This document shows positions 35,058-44,182 of a stretch of 64,000 nt of DNA, in pieces; the stretch's first letter is position 1; each line of letters begins with the position of its first letter. The DNA is from UBA7803 sp040219135 (GTDB lineage: Bacteria > Pseudomonadota > Gammaproteobacteria > Pseudomonadales > Azotimanducaceae). The position numbers and the translations under genes were made by a program. Location of the stretch: positions 124,001 to 188,000 of the forward strand of contig JAVJTA010000021.1 of the NCBI GenBank assembly GCA_040219135.1. Direction: 5' to 3'. Under the pieces are notes generated by a model that saw nothing but the letters and a program-made list of their open reading frames with translations, was not told the origin of the DNA and ran no database searches.

Positions 35058-35852
35058 TCAGTCGAGGACGGAGCGCAGCCTGGCCAGCACACCGTCCACG
35101 CCCTCGCCGGAAAGGATTTCCTCCACCGCAGCGCGCGCGTAGCGATCGCAGTGTGCCGGCGCCGCGCTCTGTCCGGCCCAGCTGAGCATGGACACATCGT
35201 TGACGCTGTCCCCGATCGCCAGCACCTCTTCCCGGGCGACGCCAAGCTCCCGCGCCAGCATGTGCAAGGCGTTGCCCTTGCTCGCCTCAGGCGCGTGCAC
35301 GGCCGTGACGGCGGGAAAGTCCAGCAGCACGATGCGATCGCCGTAGCGGGACTCCATGAATCGATGAACATCTGCGGAGTGCTCGCGAGAGCTGATGATG
35401 TCGATGCCCGTCGCCCGCACACCGGAGCGGTGTGGCGCCGGATGGATCTCCATCTCGACCCGGGAGACATCGGCAAAGAACTGCGCCTCAGCGGTATGCG
35501 TCGTCACCAGGTAGCGCTGGGAATCGAACCAGGCGAGCGACCAGCGTTCGCGCTGGGCGTAGTCGAACAATTCCAGGGCGATCTCCGGGTCGATGGCGCA
35601 GCCGTGCCGCAGACTGCCATCGAACTCGTGCACCGACGCGCCCTGCTGGCAGATCGACGGCGCTTCGATGCCGAGCGTTTCAGCGACACGGACCGTGCCC
35701 GGATACATGCGCCCGGTTGCGAGCACCACCGCGATGCCCGCATCCTGCAGGTCCCGAACGGCCCGCGTCATCGCCGCGTCAGGGAGGGCCCTGGTATCGC
35801 TTCCCGGCACCAGCAGGGTGCCGTCGATGTCCAGAGCGACGAGGCGGATCAT
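35058..35852 (-). CDS. HAD-superfamily (Cof-type) hydrolase
   Basis: 264 aa from the ATG at 35852. All four HAD motifs are visible: DIDGTLL near the start, ATGR as motif II, SKGNAL with the motif III lysine, and IGDSVNDVSML as motif IV. The C2B cap is of normal size for Cof/YbiV-like sugar-phosphate or flavin phosphatases. It follows the oxidoreductase gene on the same strand with 35 bases between. Substrate unassigned. Confidence 0.88.
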   Translation of the reverse strand: MIRLVALDIDGTLLVPGSDTRALPDAAMTRAVRDLQDAGIAVVLATGRMYPGTVRVAETLGIEAPSICQQGASVHEFDGSLRHGCAIDPEIALELFDYAQRERWSLAWFDSQRYLVTTHTAEAQFFADVSRVEMEIHPAPHRSGVRATGIDIISSREHSADVHRFMESRYGDRIVLLDFPAVTAVHAPEASKGNALHMLARELGVAREEVLAIGDSVNDVSMLSWAGQSAAPAHCDRYARAAVEEILSGEGVDGVLARLRSVLD

Positions 35853-35887
35853 CGGAATCCGGGCAGTTGTGCAAGCTCGCGCACGAC

Positions 35888-36886
35888 TCAGCCCTCTGCC
35901 AGGCGTACCAGCATCTTGCCGGTGTTCTCCCCGTTGAGCAGGCCGATGAGGGCGGCCGGCGCATTCTCGATGCCCTCCATGACGGTCTCCTGATACGTCA
36001 TCCGTCCTTCCCGCATCCATCGCCGCATGTCCGAGAGGAACCGCTCCCGGAGGTGATTGAACTCGTACACGACGAACCCCCGCATGGTCACCCGGTTGTA
36101 GATCATGTTCGCCAGCGTGGTCACGCCTTCGGACCGGGCGCCTTTGTTGTTGTAGGCGGAAATCATGCCGCACACGGGAATCCTGCCGAGCGGTCGCATC
36201 TGCCCGCAGGCTGCATCCAGGTGAGCGCCGCCGACGTTTTCGAAGTACACGTCGATACCCTCGGGCAGCCCGATGTGCAGCTCACGAGCGATGCTGCTGG
36301 TCTTGTAGTTGAAAGCATGGTCGACGCCGAGTTCGTTCCTGAGGTAGGCCACCTTCTCGTCTGAGCCGCAGCTGCCGGCGACCCGGCAGTCATGGATCCT
36401 GGCGATCTGGCAGGCGACAGAGCCCACGGCGCCGGCAGCGGCAGAGACGAACACGTTCTCCCGATCCTTCAGCTGACCGATCTCCAGCAGACCGCCGTAG
36501 GCGGTGAGCCCCGTGCCACCGAGGATGTGCAGGTGGGTGGTGATGGCTTCGTCTTCCGGCGCGATCAGGCTGAGATCCGAACCATCGGAGACATGGAACT
36601 CCCGGAAGCCACTGCGATGGCTGACGTAGGCGCCAACGGGATAGTCCGCCGACTCACTCCGGACGACCTTGCCGATCGCGCCGCCGGGCATGGCCTCGCC
36701 GAGTGGGGTCTGCCCGTTGGACAGGGCCGGACGCATGGCCGGATCGACGGACATGTAGAGGTTCTGCACCACGACGTCCGAAGCGCCGGGCGACAGCGTC
36801 GTCTCCACCAGCGCGAAGTTGTCCGGCACCGGCATTCCCTCCGGACGCGAAATGAGATGGATCTCTCGATTGTGCAACTGACTCAT
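35888..36886 (-). CDS. Zinc-independent NADP-dependent MDR oxidoreductase (alkenal/leukotriene reductase-like)
   Basis: 332 aa. The N-terminal NREIHLISRPEGMP and LYMSVDPAMRP segments and the Rossmann AAAGAVGSVACQIA are typical of the PTGR/double-bond reductase branch of MDR proteins, which reduces alpha,beta-unsaturated carbonyls. The cofactor-binding KVAYLRNELG and FENVGG segments are also present. It follows the enoyl-CoA hydratase gene with 81 bases between, and both may belong to one acyl or enone metabolism unit. Confidence 0.9.
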   Translation of the reverse strand: MSQLHNREIHLISRPEGMPVPDNFALVETTLSPGASDVVVQNLYMSVDPAMRPALSNGQTPLGEAMPGGAIGKVVRSESADYPVGAYVSHRSGFREFHVSDGSDLSLIAPEDEAITTHLHILGGTGLTAYGGLLEIGQLKDRENVFVSAAAGAVGSVACQIARIHDCRVAGSCGSDEKVAYLRNELGVDHAFNYKTSSIARELHIGLPEGIDVYFENVGGAHLDAACGQMRPLGRIPVCGMISAYNNKGARSEGVTTLANMIYNRVTMRGFVVYEFNHLRERFLSDMRRWMREGRMTYQETVMEGIENAPAALIGLLNGENTGKMLVRLAEG

Positions 36887-36967
36887 GACGTCCCTCCGTG
36901 TTTGACCCTGCTCGGACTTTCATCCATGCCCGCGGCGCAGGACGCCGCCACGCGGCCCGGACCGCAC

Positions 36968-37690
36968 TCAGTGGCTGTACTGATCCAGATTGCGCAGCAT
37001 GTGGGCGGCGCCGTGAGGGCCGTTGAGCACCGCATTCTCGCCATACAGCCGTTCCTTCTGGCCGCGGAACAGCGCGCGGTTGGCGCCAAGGGGCGCCAGT
37101 TCCTGCGCCCGTTGTCGCGCCGTATCCAGCACCTCGTCGGCGCCGCCGGTGGCCTGGACGATGCCAGCGGCGAGCGCGTCCGGACCGGTCCAGCGCCGGG
37201 CCAGCTGCACCGTTTCGAAGAACACGTTCATCGGCAGCTTGTGCCGGAACAGGGCGAGTTCGGGCTCCGGGATCGCCATGCCGAGCTGCATCTCGTTGGC
37301 GCACAGGAAACCGCGGTCGGCACGCATCACCCGAACGTCATGGCAAAGCGCCAGCATGAAGCCTGCACCGAAGGCGTGACCGTTGACCGCGGCCACGGTC
37401 GGGATCGGAAACGTGATGAGCCGGGCCATCAGCTTCATGAACACGTCACCGAACGGGCCGCGATCGCCGCCTTCGGGATGGGCTGCCGGGTCCCGCACCC
37501 AGTCGAGGTCGAGACCGTTGGAAAAAAACTTCCCGCTCGCCGACGTGGTCACCAGGGCCGGCGCACCCGCGGAGGCTTCCACCTCGTCGAGCGCCGCGAG
37601 GAACGCGTGCACGAAGCGGGTGTTCCAGCGGTTCTCGCCGGCGTTCATGGTGAGAGTGAAGACGTCGCCGTCTCGGGTGAGGTCGATCAT
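36968..37690 (-). CDS. Enoyl-CoA hydratase/isomerase family protein
   Basis: 240 aa crotonase. The oxyanion-hole segments are SGKFFSNGLDLDW and NGHAFGAGFMLAL. The catalytic Glu pair of true hydratases is only partly evident (NEMQLGMAIPEPE carries one Glu), which fits an isomerase of the Eci type. It is first in a leftward group with the MDR oxidoreductase and HAD hydrolase. The start ATG at 37690 lies 124 bases from the divergent GNAT gene. Confidence 0.85.
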   Translation of the reverse strand: MIDLTRDGDVFTLTMNAGENRWNTRFVHAFLAALDEVEASAGAPALVTTSASGKFFSNGLDLDWVRDPAAHPEGGDRGPFGDVFMKLMARLITFPIPTVAAVNGHAFGAGFMLALCHDVRVMRADRGFLCANEMQLGMAIPEPELALFRHKLPMNVFFETVQLARRWTGPDALAAGIVQATGGADEVLDTARQRAQELAPLGANRALFRGQKERLYGENAVLNGPHGAAHMLRNLDQYSH

Positions 37691-37814
37691 GCGCAGAGAC
37701 CGTCAGTCCTGGGTATGTTGGGCAGTCTGCGATGGTGCTGCGGGCGAATCAATCGGCGTACAGTGCTGCCATGACCGAGCCGACGATGGGCTAACGCGAC
37801 GAGGGAGCGCATTC

Positions 37815-38336
37815 GTGACCGACCTGAGCCTGCGGGAAGCCGGCCCCGCCGATGTCAACGCCCTGGTACGCCTCATCAATTCCGTCTACCGCGGCGATTC
37901 CAGCCGCCTGGGCTGGACGACGGAGGCCGACCTGCTGGACGGGCAGCGCACCGACGCGCTCGAAGTGGGCCAACTGATCGACGCCGCCGACTCGATTTTC
38001 CTGGTGACCGACGACGACGCCGGCCTGCTCGCCTGCGCCCACCTGGCGCGGGACGGCGCTCGCGCCTGGCTCGGTATGTTCGCCGTCCGTCCCGGCCACC
38101 AGGGTCAGGGGCTGGGGCGCCGTTTTCTCGAGGCGACGGAACACTGGATCCGCTCGCGCTGGGGCGTGCACGCCGTGCGCATGAGCGTGATCAGCGTGCG
38201 CCGCGAACTGATCGAGTATTACGGCCGCCGCGGCTACCTGCCCACCGGCGAAACGCTGCCCTTCCCCACCGACCCGCGTTTCGGCATCCCCAAGGTAGAC
38301 CACCTGGAGTTCACCGTTGTGGAGAAGCCCCTGTGA
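37815..38336 (+). CDS. GNAT family N-acetyltransferase
   Basis: 173 aa from a GTG at 37815 preceded by GAGGGAG. The acetyl-CoA loop is RPGHQGQGLGRRFL, and the C-terminal EYYGRRGYLPTG is the usual beta6-alpha4 motif. Upstream in-frame codons lie inside the divergent gene and lack an SD, so the GTG was chosen. Substrate unknown. Convergent with msrB. Confidence 0.86.
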   Translation: MTDLSLREAGPADVNALVRLINSVYRGDSSRLGWTTEADLLDGQRTDALEVGQLIDAADSIFLVTDDDAGLLACAHLARDGARAWLGMFAVRPGHQGQGLGRRFLEATEHWIRSRWGVHAVRMSVISVRRELIEYYGRRGYLPTGETLPFPTDPRFGIPKVDHLEFTVVEKPL

Positions 38337-38373
38337 CGGCTCTGCAAGCGGACGCCAGCCGGTGGAAGATCCG

Positions 38374-38760
38374 TCAATCAGCGCCCGGCACGAAACACAT
38401 GGAGATCGAGTTCACGCAGTGGCGCGTGTTCTTCTCGGTCAACCGCTCGCCTTCGAACACGTGGCCGAGGTGGCCACCGCAGGCGGCGCAGAGGATCTCC
38501 GTGCGCAGGCCGTCCGGATCCGGCTCGCGGCGCACCGCCCCCTCGATCTCGTCATCGAACGCAGGCCAGCCGCAATGCGCCTGAAACTTGTCGTCCGAGC
38601 GGTACAGCGGCGCGTCGCACTGCCGACAAACGTAGGTGCCGGTTTCGAAGTGGTCGTCGTACTCGCCGCTGAAAGGCATCTCGGTGCCCTTTTCCAGGAT
38701 TACCTGGCGTTCCTCCCGCGAGAGCGGGTTGAGCGCGCGTCGGGGCTTCGGGTCGTTCAT
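38374..38760 (-). CDS. msrB: Peptide-methionine (R)-S-oxide reductase MsrB
   Basis: 128 aa, full MsrB domain. Zinc-binding cysteines are C45/C48 (CRQC) and C91/C94 (CAAC); catalytic Cys115 lies in RHCVNS; Cys63 in AHCGWP can serve as resolving cysteine. It repairs methionine-R-sulfoxide in the cytoplasm with thioredoxin. An in-frame ATG four codons upstream is possible. It is a single gene next to GNAT genes. Confidence 0.93.
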   Translation of the reverse strand: MNDPKPRRALNPLSREERQVILEKGTEMPFSGEYDDHFETGTYVCRQCDAPLYRSDDKFQAHCGWPAFDDEIEGAVRREPDPDGLRTEILCAACGGHLGHVFEGERLTEKNTRHCVNSISMCFVPGAD

Positions 38761-38916
38761 CGGATTCCTCACAGTACGAAATGGTAAACTGTCCGCCGAC
38801 AGGATGGCGTTTGTCCAGGCATTGTCCGGCTTGCGGCATCAACGCCCGAGATATACCGCCCTCGCCGGCCATCCTAGTCCGGTGGGAACTGTCCCCGGCA
38901 ACCGCCATGGGCACAC

Positions 38917-38947
38917 GCCACCGCTACCAGCGCCATCAGCCGGAGAA
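38917..38947 (+). repeat. 31-bp relic identical to IS91-type transposase fragment at 46647-46677
   Basis: Bases 38917-38947 match 46647-46677 exactly. In the frame of the IS91-family transposase start this reads HRYQRHQPENT. Nothing else of the transposase remains here. The 291-base gap between msrB and the next GNAT gene (38761-39051) holds this relic and otherwise no recognisable feature. Confidence 0.8.
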
Positions 38948-39051
38948 CACACCACTCAACTTCCACCCTGGCGCATCGGCCGGTAGCCGTCGCGAACTCC
39001 TCGACGTTCCAGCGGTATCCTACGCGAATCGCAGCGAACACCGATGATGAC

Positions 39052-39492
39052 ATGGCAATAGAAATTCGGCCGGCGAGCGAGCAGGACAAGGAGCGCTGCC
39101 TGGAGTTGCTCGATGACCTGCGGCGTGCGGCCGGTGGCACGTTGGATGCGCAGGCAGGGGAAGCCTTCGACCGGCTTCTGGCGGCGGAAAGAGGGGAGGT
39201 GCTCGTCGCCGCCGACGGTGGCAGCGTGCTGGGCCTGGCGAGCGTGTCGTACAACCTGGCGATGCGCTACGGCGGCGAATACTGCCAGCTCGAGGAGCTG
39301 ATCGTCGATCCGTCCGCGCGAGGACGGAATGTGGGGGCGTTGCTCGTGACCGCCACGGTGGAGCGGGCCAGGTCGAGAGGATGTGCCGAGTACGGCCTTT
39401 ATCTGGTCCAGTCCACCGAAAAAAACCTTCCGTTCTATGAAAAGTTCGGTTTCGAGAGGGTCGGCTCCGAGTTGAGGCAGCGCCTTCAGTGA
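39052..39492 (+). CDS. GNAT family N-acetyltransferase
   Basis: 146 aa. The acetyl-CoA loop is DPSARGRNVGALLV, with an upstream QLEELIVD strand and C-terminal PFYEKFGFERVG as in small GNATs. Monocistronic; it converges with the phosphotransferase gene, whose end lies 14 bases away. Substrate unknown. Confidence 0.88.
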   Translation: MAIEIRPASEQDKERCLELLDDLRRAAGGTLDAQAGEAFDRLLAAERGEVLVAADGGSVLGLASVSYNLAMRYGGEYCQLEELIVDPSARGRNVGALLVTATVERARSRGCAEYGLYLVQSTEKNLPFYEKFGFERVGSELRQRLQ

Positions 39493-39505
39493 AGGAATGG
39501 CGAAT

Positions 39506-40642
39506 TCAGCAACGCCCGTCCAGCACTTCCGTCGCCTGCCAGTCGTCGATGGCGGCGAGCAGGCGTGAGCCCATGCGGGCGAACAGTGCCTGCGAGCGCG
39601 CGTTTTCGATATCCGCGTTGGCGCCGCCGATGACGGTGATCACGCTCACGCTGAGCAGAGCCCGGCGATAGTCTTCGATCAGCTCCGCCTCGCCGTAGCC
39701 GGTCACGCCGTGCTGCCGGAGTCGGCGCAGATAGAGCGCCATCATCTCGGCCTCGATTTCCCGGCGCAGGGCCGTCTCGACGTTGGTGGCCAGCAGGTAG
39801 GCGAGATCGTGGGCCGGGCTGTCCAGGCACATCAGCTGCCAGTCGATCACGGCCAGCTCGCCGCCGGTCCCGAAGAACAGGTTCTCCACCCGGTAATCCC
39901 AATGGCTCAGCACCTGGGTCCGCGTCAGGACGGCCTCCCGGAGCCCGCCGTAGCCCCGGGCGATGCGGGCCAGGGTGCGGGCCGAGCCCTCGGGCCAGAT
40001 CGACTCGAAGCGCTCCAATGCGCCCGGCAGACAGGCCGCATAATCCTGCGGAAGCGAGGCGTACGCCGGAGAGTCCGCGGCTCTCAGCCAGGGGAACGTC
40101 TCGCGTGGGGGTGCGTCCCAGAACGTCGCGGCCAGGCCCGCCAGAGCGCCTACGGCGATCGACACTTCCCGTGCCGTCGCGCCGGCGATCTGGTCGGGCG
40201 AGTGCCAGGCGCCAAAGCCCTCCATCACGATCACCACCCGGTTGTGGACCGGATCCATCGCGCTCACGTAGATCTCTGGGGTGCGCATCGGGACGCGCTG
40301 GGCCATCTCGGCGTAAAACCTCACCTCGTTCTCGTAGTGGCCGTAGTTCAGGGCGACCTGGTGCATGTCGGGCACCGGGGCGTGCAGCTTGATGACCAGC
40401 TGACCGCGCCGGCCGGAGGCGCAGGTCAGGCCGGCAAGGGTCAGGGCGCTCAGCTGGCCGAGGCCGTCGCCGAGATCGGTGAGCTCGACCGTGCGGATCG
40501 GATCCAGGCTGAAACGGGGATGATCCGCCAGGGTCTCCCGGACCCAGTCCGGGGTCACGGCTTCCCGGCACGCCGGGAAGCCCGCCGGGGGCACCAGCGT
40601 CGTCTCCAGGCTCGGACTGGACGTGCAGTACGCAGTATTCAT
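39506..40642 (-). CDS. Aminoglycoside phosphotransferase / ecdysteroid-kinase-like protein
   Basis: 378 aa kinase-fold small-molecule phosphotransferase. The Brenner motif is LSHWDYRVENLFF (HxDxxxxN form), the metal-binding motif is VIDWQLM, and an upstream RGQLVIKL carries the ATP lysine. Members of this branch (DUF1679/APH) often sit near CoA or steroid catabolism and phosphorylate unknown alcohols. It diverges from the winged-helix regulator gene across about 140 bases. Confidence 0.87.
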   Translation of the reverse strand: MNTAYCTSSPSLETTLVPPAGFPACREAVTPDWVRETLADHPRFSLDPIRTVELTDLGDGLGQLSALTLAGLTCASGRRGQLVIKLHAPVPDMHQVALNYGHYENEVRFYAEMAQRVPMRTPEIYVSAMDPVHNRVVIVMEGFGAWHSPDQIAGATAREVSIAVGALAGLAATFWDAPPRETFPWLRAADSPAYASLPQDYAACLPGALERFESIWPEGSARTLARIARGYGGLREAVLTRTQVLSHWDYRVENLFFGTGGELAVIDWQLMCLDSPAHDLAYLLATNVETALRREIEAEMMALYLRRLRQHGVTGYGEAELIEDYRRALLSVSVITVIGGANADIENARSQALFARMGSRLLAAIDDWQATEVLDGRC

Positions 40643-40783
40643 CGGTCTCCTCCCGTGGATTGGCAGGTTCGATCGTCGAGCGGATGGCCAGGGTTTTCCG
40701 GATGGCCACCTGATGTTTTTCTGATGGATGCGTTAAGTCTTTCGGAATCAATCACCTGGGCAGGCTGGCCGGTTGCCATTACC

Positions 40784-42772
40784 ATGCCTGGCGTGGCTGA
40801 TCAGAGTGCAAACGGGTCCGGGCAGGTGCGGCGGATCGGCTCGGCGGAGGTCGACTTCGACGCGCTCACCATCCGTGGACCCGCGGGGCTCTCGTCGCTG
40901 GAGCCCAAGGTGATGGCCGTGCTGCAGGTCCTGGTGGACCAGGCGCCGTCCGTAGTCGGCCGGCAGGCGCTGATCGACCAGGTCTGGGGCGGGGAGTCGG
41001 GGGGCGACGAGAGCCTGTCCCGGGCCGTGTCGCTGCTGCGCAAGGCGTTCGGAGATCGCCGCGGCAGGCAGGCCCATATCGAAACGATCCCGCGGCGTGG
41101 CTATCGGCTGGTGGCGTCGCTGGATGGGCCATTGGTGCCGGCGGGAGATGCCGCTCCGGCGAGGGGCAATCGTCGACGCTATCTCTGGGGATCAGCCGTA
41201 TCCCTGATCGGTCTGCTTCTGGGTCTGGGAATCTGGTTTGCCGTGACGCCCACGGGCGACCCCGAGGCCGAACCGGCGGCGACGCTGCCCGATCGATCCG
41301 TCGCCGTGCTGCCGTTCGCGGACCTGAGCCCCGGCGGTGACCAGGCCTACTTCGCCGACGGCCTGGCGGAAGAGATCCTGAACGCGCTCGCCGGCGTCCC
41401 CGAGCTGGCGGTGGCGGGCCGCACGTCGTCCTTCGCGTACCGGGACCGCGACGTCGACGTCCGCACCATCGGCACCGAGCTGGGCGTTCGCCACGTGCTG
41501 GAGGGGTCCGTGCGCAAGGCCGGTGACGAGCTCCGCATCACGGCCCAGCTGGTGCGCACGGACGATGGCTATCGCACCTGGTCCAGCGCCTTCGACGGCG
41601 ACCTAAAGCGGGTGTTCGACTTCCAGGAGCAGATTGCCCGGGCCATCGCCCTGGCGCTGGAGGTCACCCTCGACTCCGGAGGGACGGAACGTCTCGCGCC
41701 CGCCCTCACCGGCAGCCAGGCGGCCTACGATGCCTTTCTTCAGGCGAGGGGACTGGCCCGCCGCTTCGGCGCCGACGAGAAGGTCCTGGCCACGGTGCTG
41801 CTCGAGCAGGCCGTTGCCCTTGATCCCGCGTTCGCCCTCGCCTGGGCCGAGCTCGCGCGCACCGAGCTGTTCGTGCCGATCTCCAACCCGGAGCTCGATT
41901 ACGAGCCCCACGTATCGAGAGCGCGGCAGGCGGCAAGCCGGGCGCTCGAACTCGAACCGGATCTCGCCATGGGCCACTTCGTGCAGGGGCTGATCCACGA
42001 GTTCGATCTCGACTACGCGAACGCCCTGGAGTCCTTCGCCATGGCGCACCGCCTCGAGCCAGGCGATCCGTTCCTGACCATCCGCTACGGCTACTATCTG
42101 GCCCTCATCGGCCAGACCGGGGCGGCACTCGAACTGGTCGAACGGGGTCTGCGACTCGACCCGACGGATGCCGCCGGCCTTGCGCATCTGGGTGCCATTC
42201 ACATGATGCTCGGCAACGCGGATCGGGCTCTGCAGCTGTATCAGCGCAGCTGGGATCTCGGCTTCGCGCCGGTGGGGGCAGCCCTGGCCCAGGTGCTCGC
42301 CTGGCACGGCGATCGCGAGGCGGCGCTGGCGGTCTGGCAGGCTTTCGGTGAGTCCGCGCCCGGCCGCTTCCTGCCGGAGATCGAGACACCGGAGCCGTGG
42401 CAGGCGCTGGGCCAGGCGCTGTTTGACGAGGATGCGGCAGCGCTGGCGCCGTTGGCGACGATGCTGACGGACTACCTCGTCGAGCCCGGGGCGCGTGCCA
42501 ACACGTATCGCCTGAATTTGCTCGTGGCGGCCGGCAGGCCCGCAGACGCCATGCGGCTGTTCCTCGAAAATCCCTATCCGATCAGCGCCAGCTTCGTGTT
42601 CCCCATCTGGATGGACGACTTCGGCTTTGCCGAGCTGCGCCGGCATCCGGACTTCCCGGCTTTCGCCGAGCGCATCGGTCTGGTGGCGGCGTGGGATGCT
42701 CACGGGTGGCCCGAGCGCTGTCAGAGGGTGCCGCAGCTCGAGGCCGACAGCCCGTCTTTCCGCTGCGAATGA
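40784..42772 (+). CDS. CadC/ToxR-like winged-helix - transmembrane - FlgO-like - TPR regulator
   Basis: 662 aa from the ATG at 40784; an in-frame ATG at 40724 is the alternative. An OmpR-type winged helix is at about 18-112 (VMAVLQVLVDQAP, then HIETIPRRGYRL), the membrane helix at 133-153 (RRYLWGSAVSLIGLLLGLGIW begins it), the FlgO-like domain at about 170-295 (RSVAVLPFADLSPGGDQ) and TPRs to the end. It would bind DNA from the membrane and sense outside through the TPR part. The same TM-FlgO-TPR half is attached to a TIR domain at 29185. Confidence 0.92.
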   Translation: MPGVADQSANGSGQVRRIGSAEVDFDALTIRGPAGLSSLEPKVMAVLQVLVDQAPSVVGRQALIDQVWGGESGGDESLSRAVSLLRKAFGDRRGRQAHIETIPRRGYRLVASLDGPLVPAGDAAPARGNRRRYLWGSAVSLIGLLLGLGIWFAVTPTGDPEAEPAATLPDRSVAVLPFADLSPGGDQAYFADGLAEEILNALAGVPELAVAGRTSSFAYRDRDVDVRTIGTELGVRHVLEGSVRKAGDELRITAQLVRTDDGYRTWSSAFDGDLKRVFDFQEQIARAIALALEVTLDSGGTERLAPALTGSQAAYDAFLQARGLARRFGADEKVLATVLLEQAVALDPAFALAWAELARTELFVPISNPELDYEPHVSRARQAASRALELEPDLAMGHFVQGLIHEFDLDYANALESFAMAHRLEPGDPFLTIRYGYYLALIGQTGAALELVERGLRLDPTDAAGLAHLGAIHMMLGNADRALQLYQRSWDLGFAPVGAALAQVLAWHGDREAALAVWQAFGESAPGRFLPEIETPEPWQALGQALFDEDAAALAPLATMLTDYLVEPGARANTYRLNLLVAAGRPADAMRLFLENPYPISASFVFPIWMDDFGFAELRRHPDFPAFAERIGLVAAWDAHGWPERCQRVPQLEADSPSFRCE

Positions 42773-42841
42773 CGGCGGGGGCGGTGGCGGGATCTCACGA
42801 CGCCGGCGCTGGATCCCGCTCCGACAAATGTCGTCGAGGCT

Positions 42842-43030
42842 GAAGCCCAGGACGCCCGCAAGCTGGCCGCAACCCAGGCGCTGATGCGGCCGGACAAGGC
42901 GGTGCTGGAGCTCGGCTGCGGCACCGGCTCGACGGCCCTGACGGACGCCGCCCACGTGCCACGTATCGACGCCACCGACGTCTCGGCCGCCATGATCGCC
43001 ATCGGCCTCGACAAGGCCGAGCGCGCGGGA
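42842..43030 (+). pseudogene. Methyltransferase gene fragment (relic of a homologue of the 25609 gene)
   Basis: The translated stretch from about DARKLAATQALMRPD through LELGCGTGSTAL to IDATDVSAAMI aligns with residues 28-85 of the methyltransferase at 25609, with mostly synonymous or mild changes. Nothing of the first ~27 residues or of the C-terminal two thirds is left; after about 43030 the frame runs into the antisense of the DUF5655 gene. It is a decayed partial copy, not a functional gene. Confidence 0.85.
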
Positions 43031-43047
43031 ATCCCTGGAGCGCCTCG

Positions 43048-43611
43048 TCAGGCCTCGGACCATGCCTTCCGGATCCACGCCCTGACCTCGGCATTGACAT
43101 CGGCTGCTTTTTCCAGACGCACGCGATGACTGACCATGGCGTTGAAGCTGCCCGACTCCTCGAGGCGGCCGGACGCGGGCTCGTTTTTCAATTTGAGGCC
43201 GAGATCGACGCGCGTCTTCGTCGAGGGCTGGACGATCGCGAACTGTTTCGAGCGCCGAAGACTGACGTAGGCCTTCTTAGGCGCGACCTCGACGTCGCCG
43301 CAGGCCTTCGCCGCTTTCAGAATCGCACTGTAGATCGGCTTCAGTCCCTCCTTGTCACCGGCGTACTGTGCGGCGACCAGATCGTCAGCACCGCCCGCGC
43401 TCCCGGCATCCCTCTTCAGGGCCTTGAGAGCAATCAGGTTGGCGAAGCCATGAGTGATCCCGTGGTCGGCCTTCAGCATCCTGACGATTGCGCCGTGCTT
43501 CGCCGCGCCGGACTTCTTCGCTATCGCGATCCACTGATCGAGCGACTTGCCGGTGTTCGCCTTGAGATTGGCGATCATCGTCTGTTCCATTTCCTCCGGA
43601 GATTTCGCCAT
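43048..43611 (-). CDS. DUF4287/DUF5655 domain protein
   Basis: 187 aa. The N-terminus (EMIANLKANTGKSLDQW-like) is the DUF4287 helix pair, and the C-terminal half (VEVAPKKAYVSLRRSKQFA and RVDLGLKLKNEP) is the DUF5655 domain. Both are common in small cytoplasmic proteins next to ArsR/AHSA1 modules, as here. It is fourth in the leftward operon that starts at 45116. No enzyme activity is assigned to me by the sequence. Confidence 0.85.
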   Translation of the reverse strand: MAKSPEEMEQTMIANLKANTGKSLDQWIAIAKKSGAAKHGAIVRMLKADHGITHGFANLIALKALKRDAGSAGGADDLVAAQYAGDKEGLKPIYSAILKAAKACGDVEVAPKKAYVSLRRSKQFAIVQPSTKTRVDLGLKLKNEPASGRLEESGSFNAMVSHRVRLEKAADVNAEVRAWIRKAWSEA

Positions 43612-43648
43612 GGTTCTCTCCCCTATCTCCCTTGCGGTTGACGTCGCT

Positions 43649-44182
43649 TCACTCGGCCTTGTCGTAAGGCCAGTTCTCGGTGCGCATGGATTTCGGCATC
43701 ATCGGCGCCATCAGCGAATACACGGCGAGCATCATCCGCGCGCCGAACGTGACCTTGCCGGTCTCCACATAGGCTTTGAAGTTCTCGACGATGAACTTCG
43801 CGCCGTCAGCCATCGACTTCTCGCTCTTCGTCCCGGCGGGGACGTTCTCGGTGACGAGCGAGAACTCCGTCTTTCCATCCTTTTCGGTGAGCGTATAGGT
43901 GACCTTCGAGGCCGGGTCGGGCAGGCTGGTCAGCCGGAACGTCGTGACGAGCCGGCGCGGCGGATCCATTTCGAGGATTCGGCCGATGACGGCGACCGCC
44001 TTGCCGTTGTTCGCCATCACCCGATACGGGTTGCCGGCCGAGAATTCCGGCGCATCCCACTCGCCGTCCCAGATGAAGGGGCGGGGCGTATTCTGCTTGA
44101 CGAGCTCGGACCAGACGGTCTCGATCGGCGCGTCGATCATCACCTTGTAGACGGCGCGGTCGGCGAACTTTTTCCCGTTCAT
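43649..44182 (-). CDS. SRPBCC (AHSA1-like) domain protein
   Basis: 177 aa START/AHSA1-type helix-grip fold (VYKVMIDAPIETVWSELV, then RILEMDPPRRLVTTF and TYTLTEKDGKTEFSLV). It probably binds a hydrophobic ligand. The ATG overlaps the stop of the upstream ArsR gene (ATGA), so the two are translationally coupled. ArsR-AHSA1 pairs are widespread, and the ArsR usually controls them. Confidence 0.88.
   Translation of the reverse strand: MNGKKFADRAVYKVMIDAPIETVWSELVKQNTPRPFIWDGEWDAPEFSAGNPYRVMANNGKAVAVIGRILEMDPPRRLVTTFRLTSLPDPASKVTYTLTEKDGKTEFSLVTENVPAGTKSEKSMADGAKFIVENFKAYVETGKVTFGARMMLAVYSLMAPMMPKSMRTENWPYDKAE

Noticed and set aside
39710..40783. N-terminal extension of the winged-helix regulator by some 350 codons
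   Set aside because: It overlaps the phosphotransferase gene in antisense and adds no domain; the start was placed at 40784.
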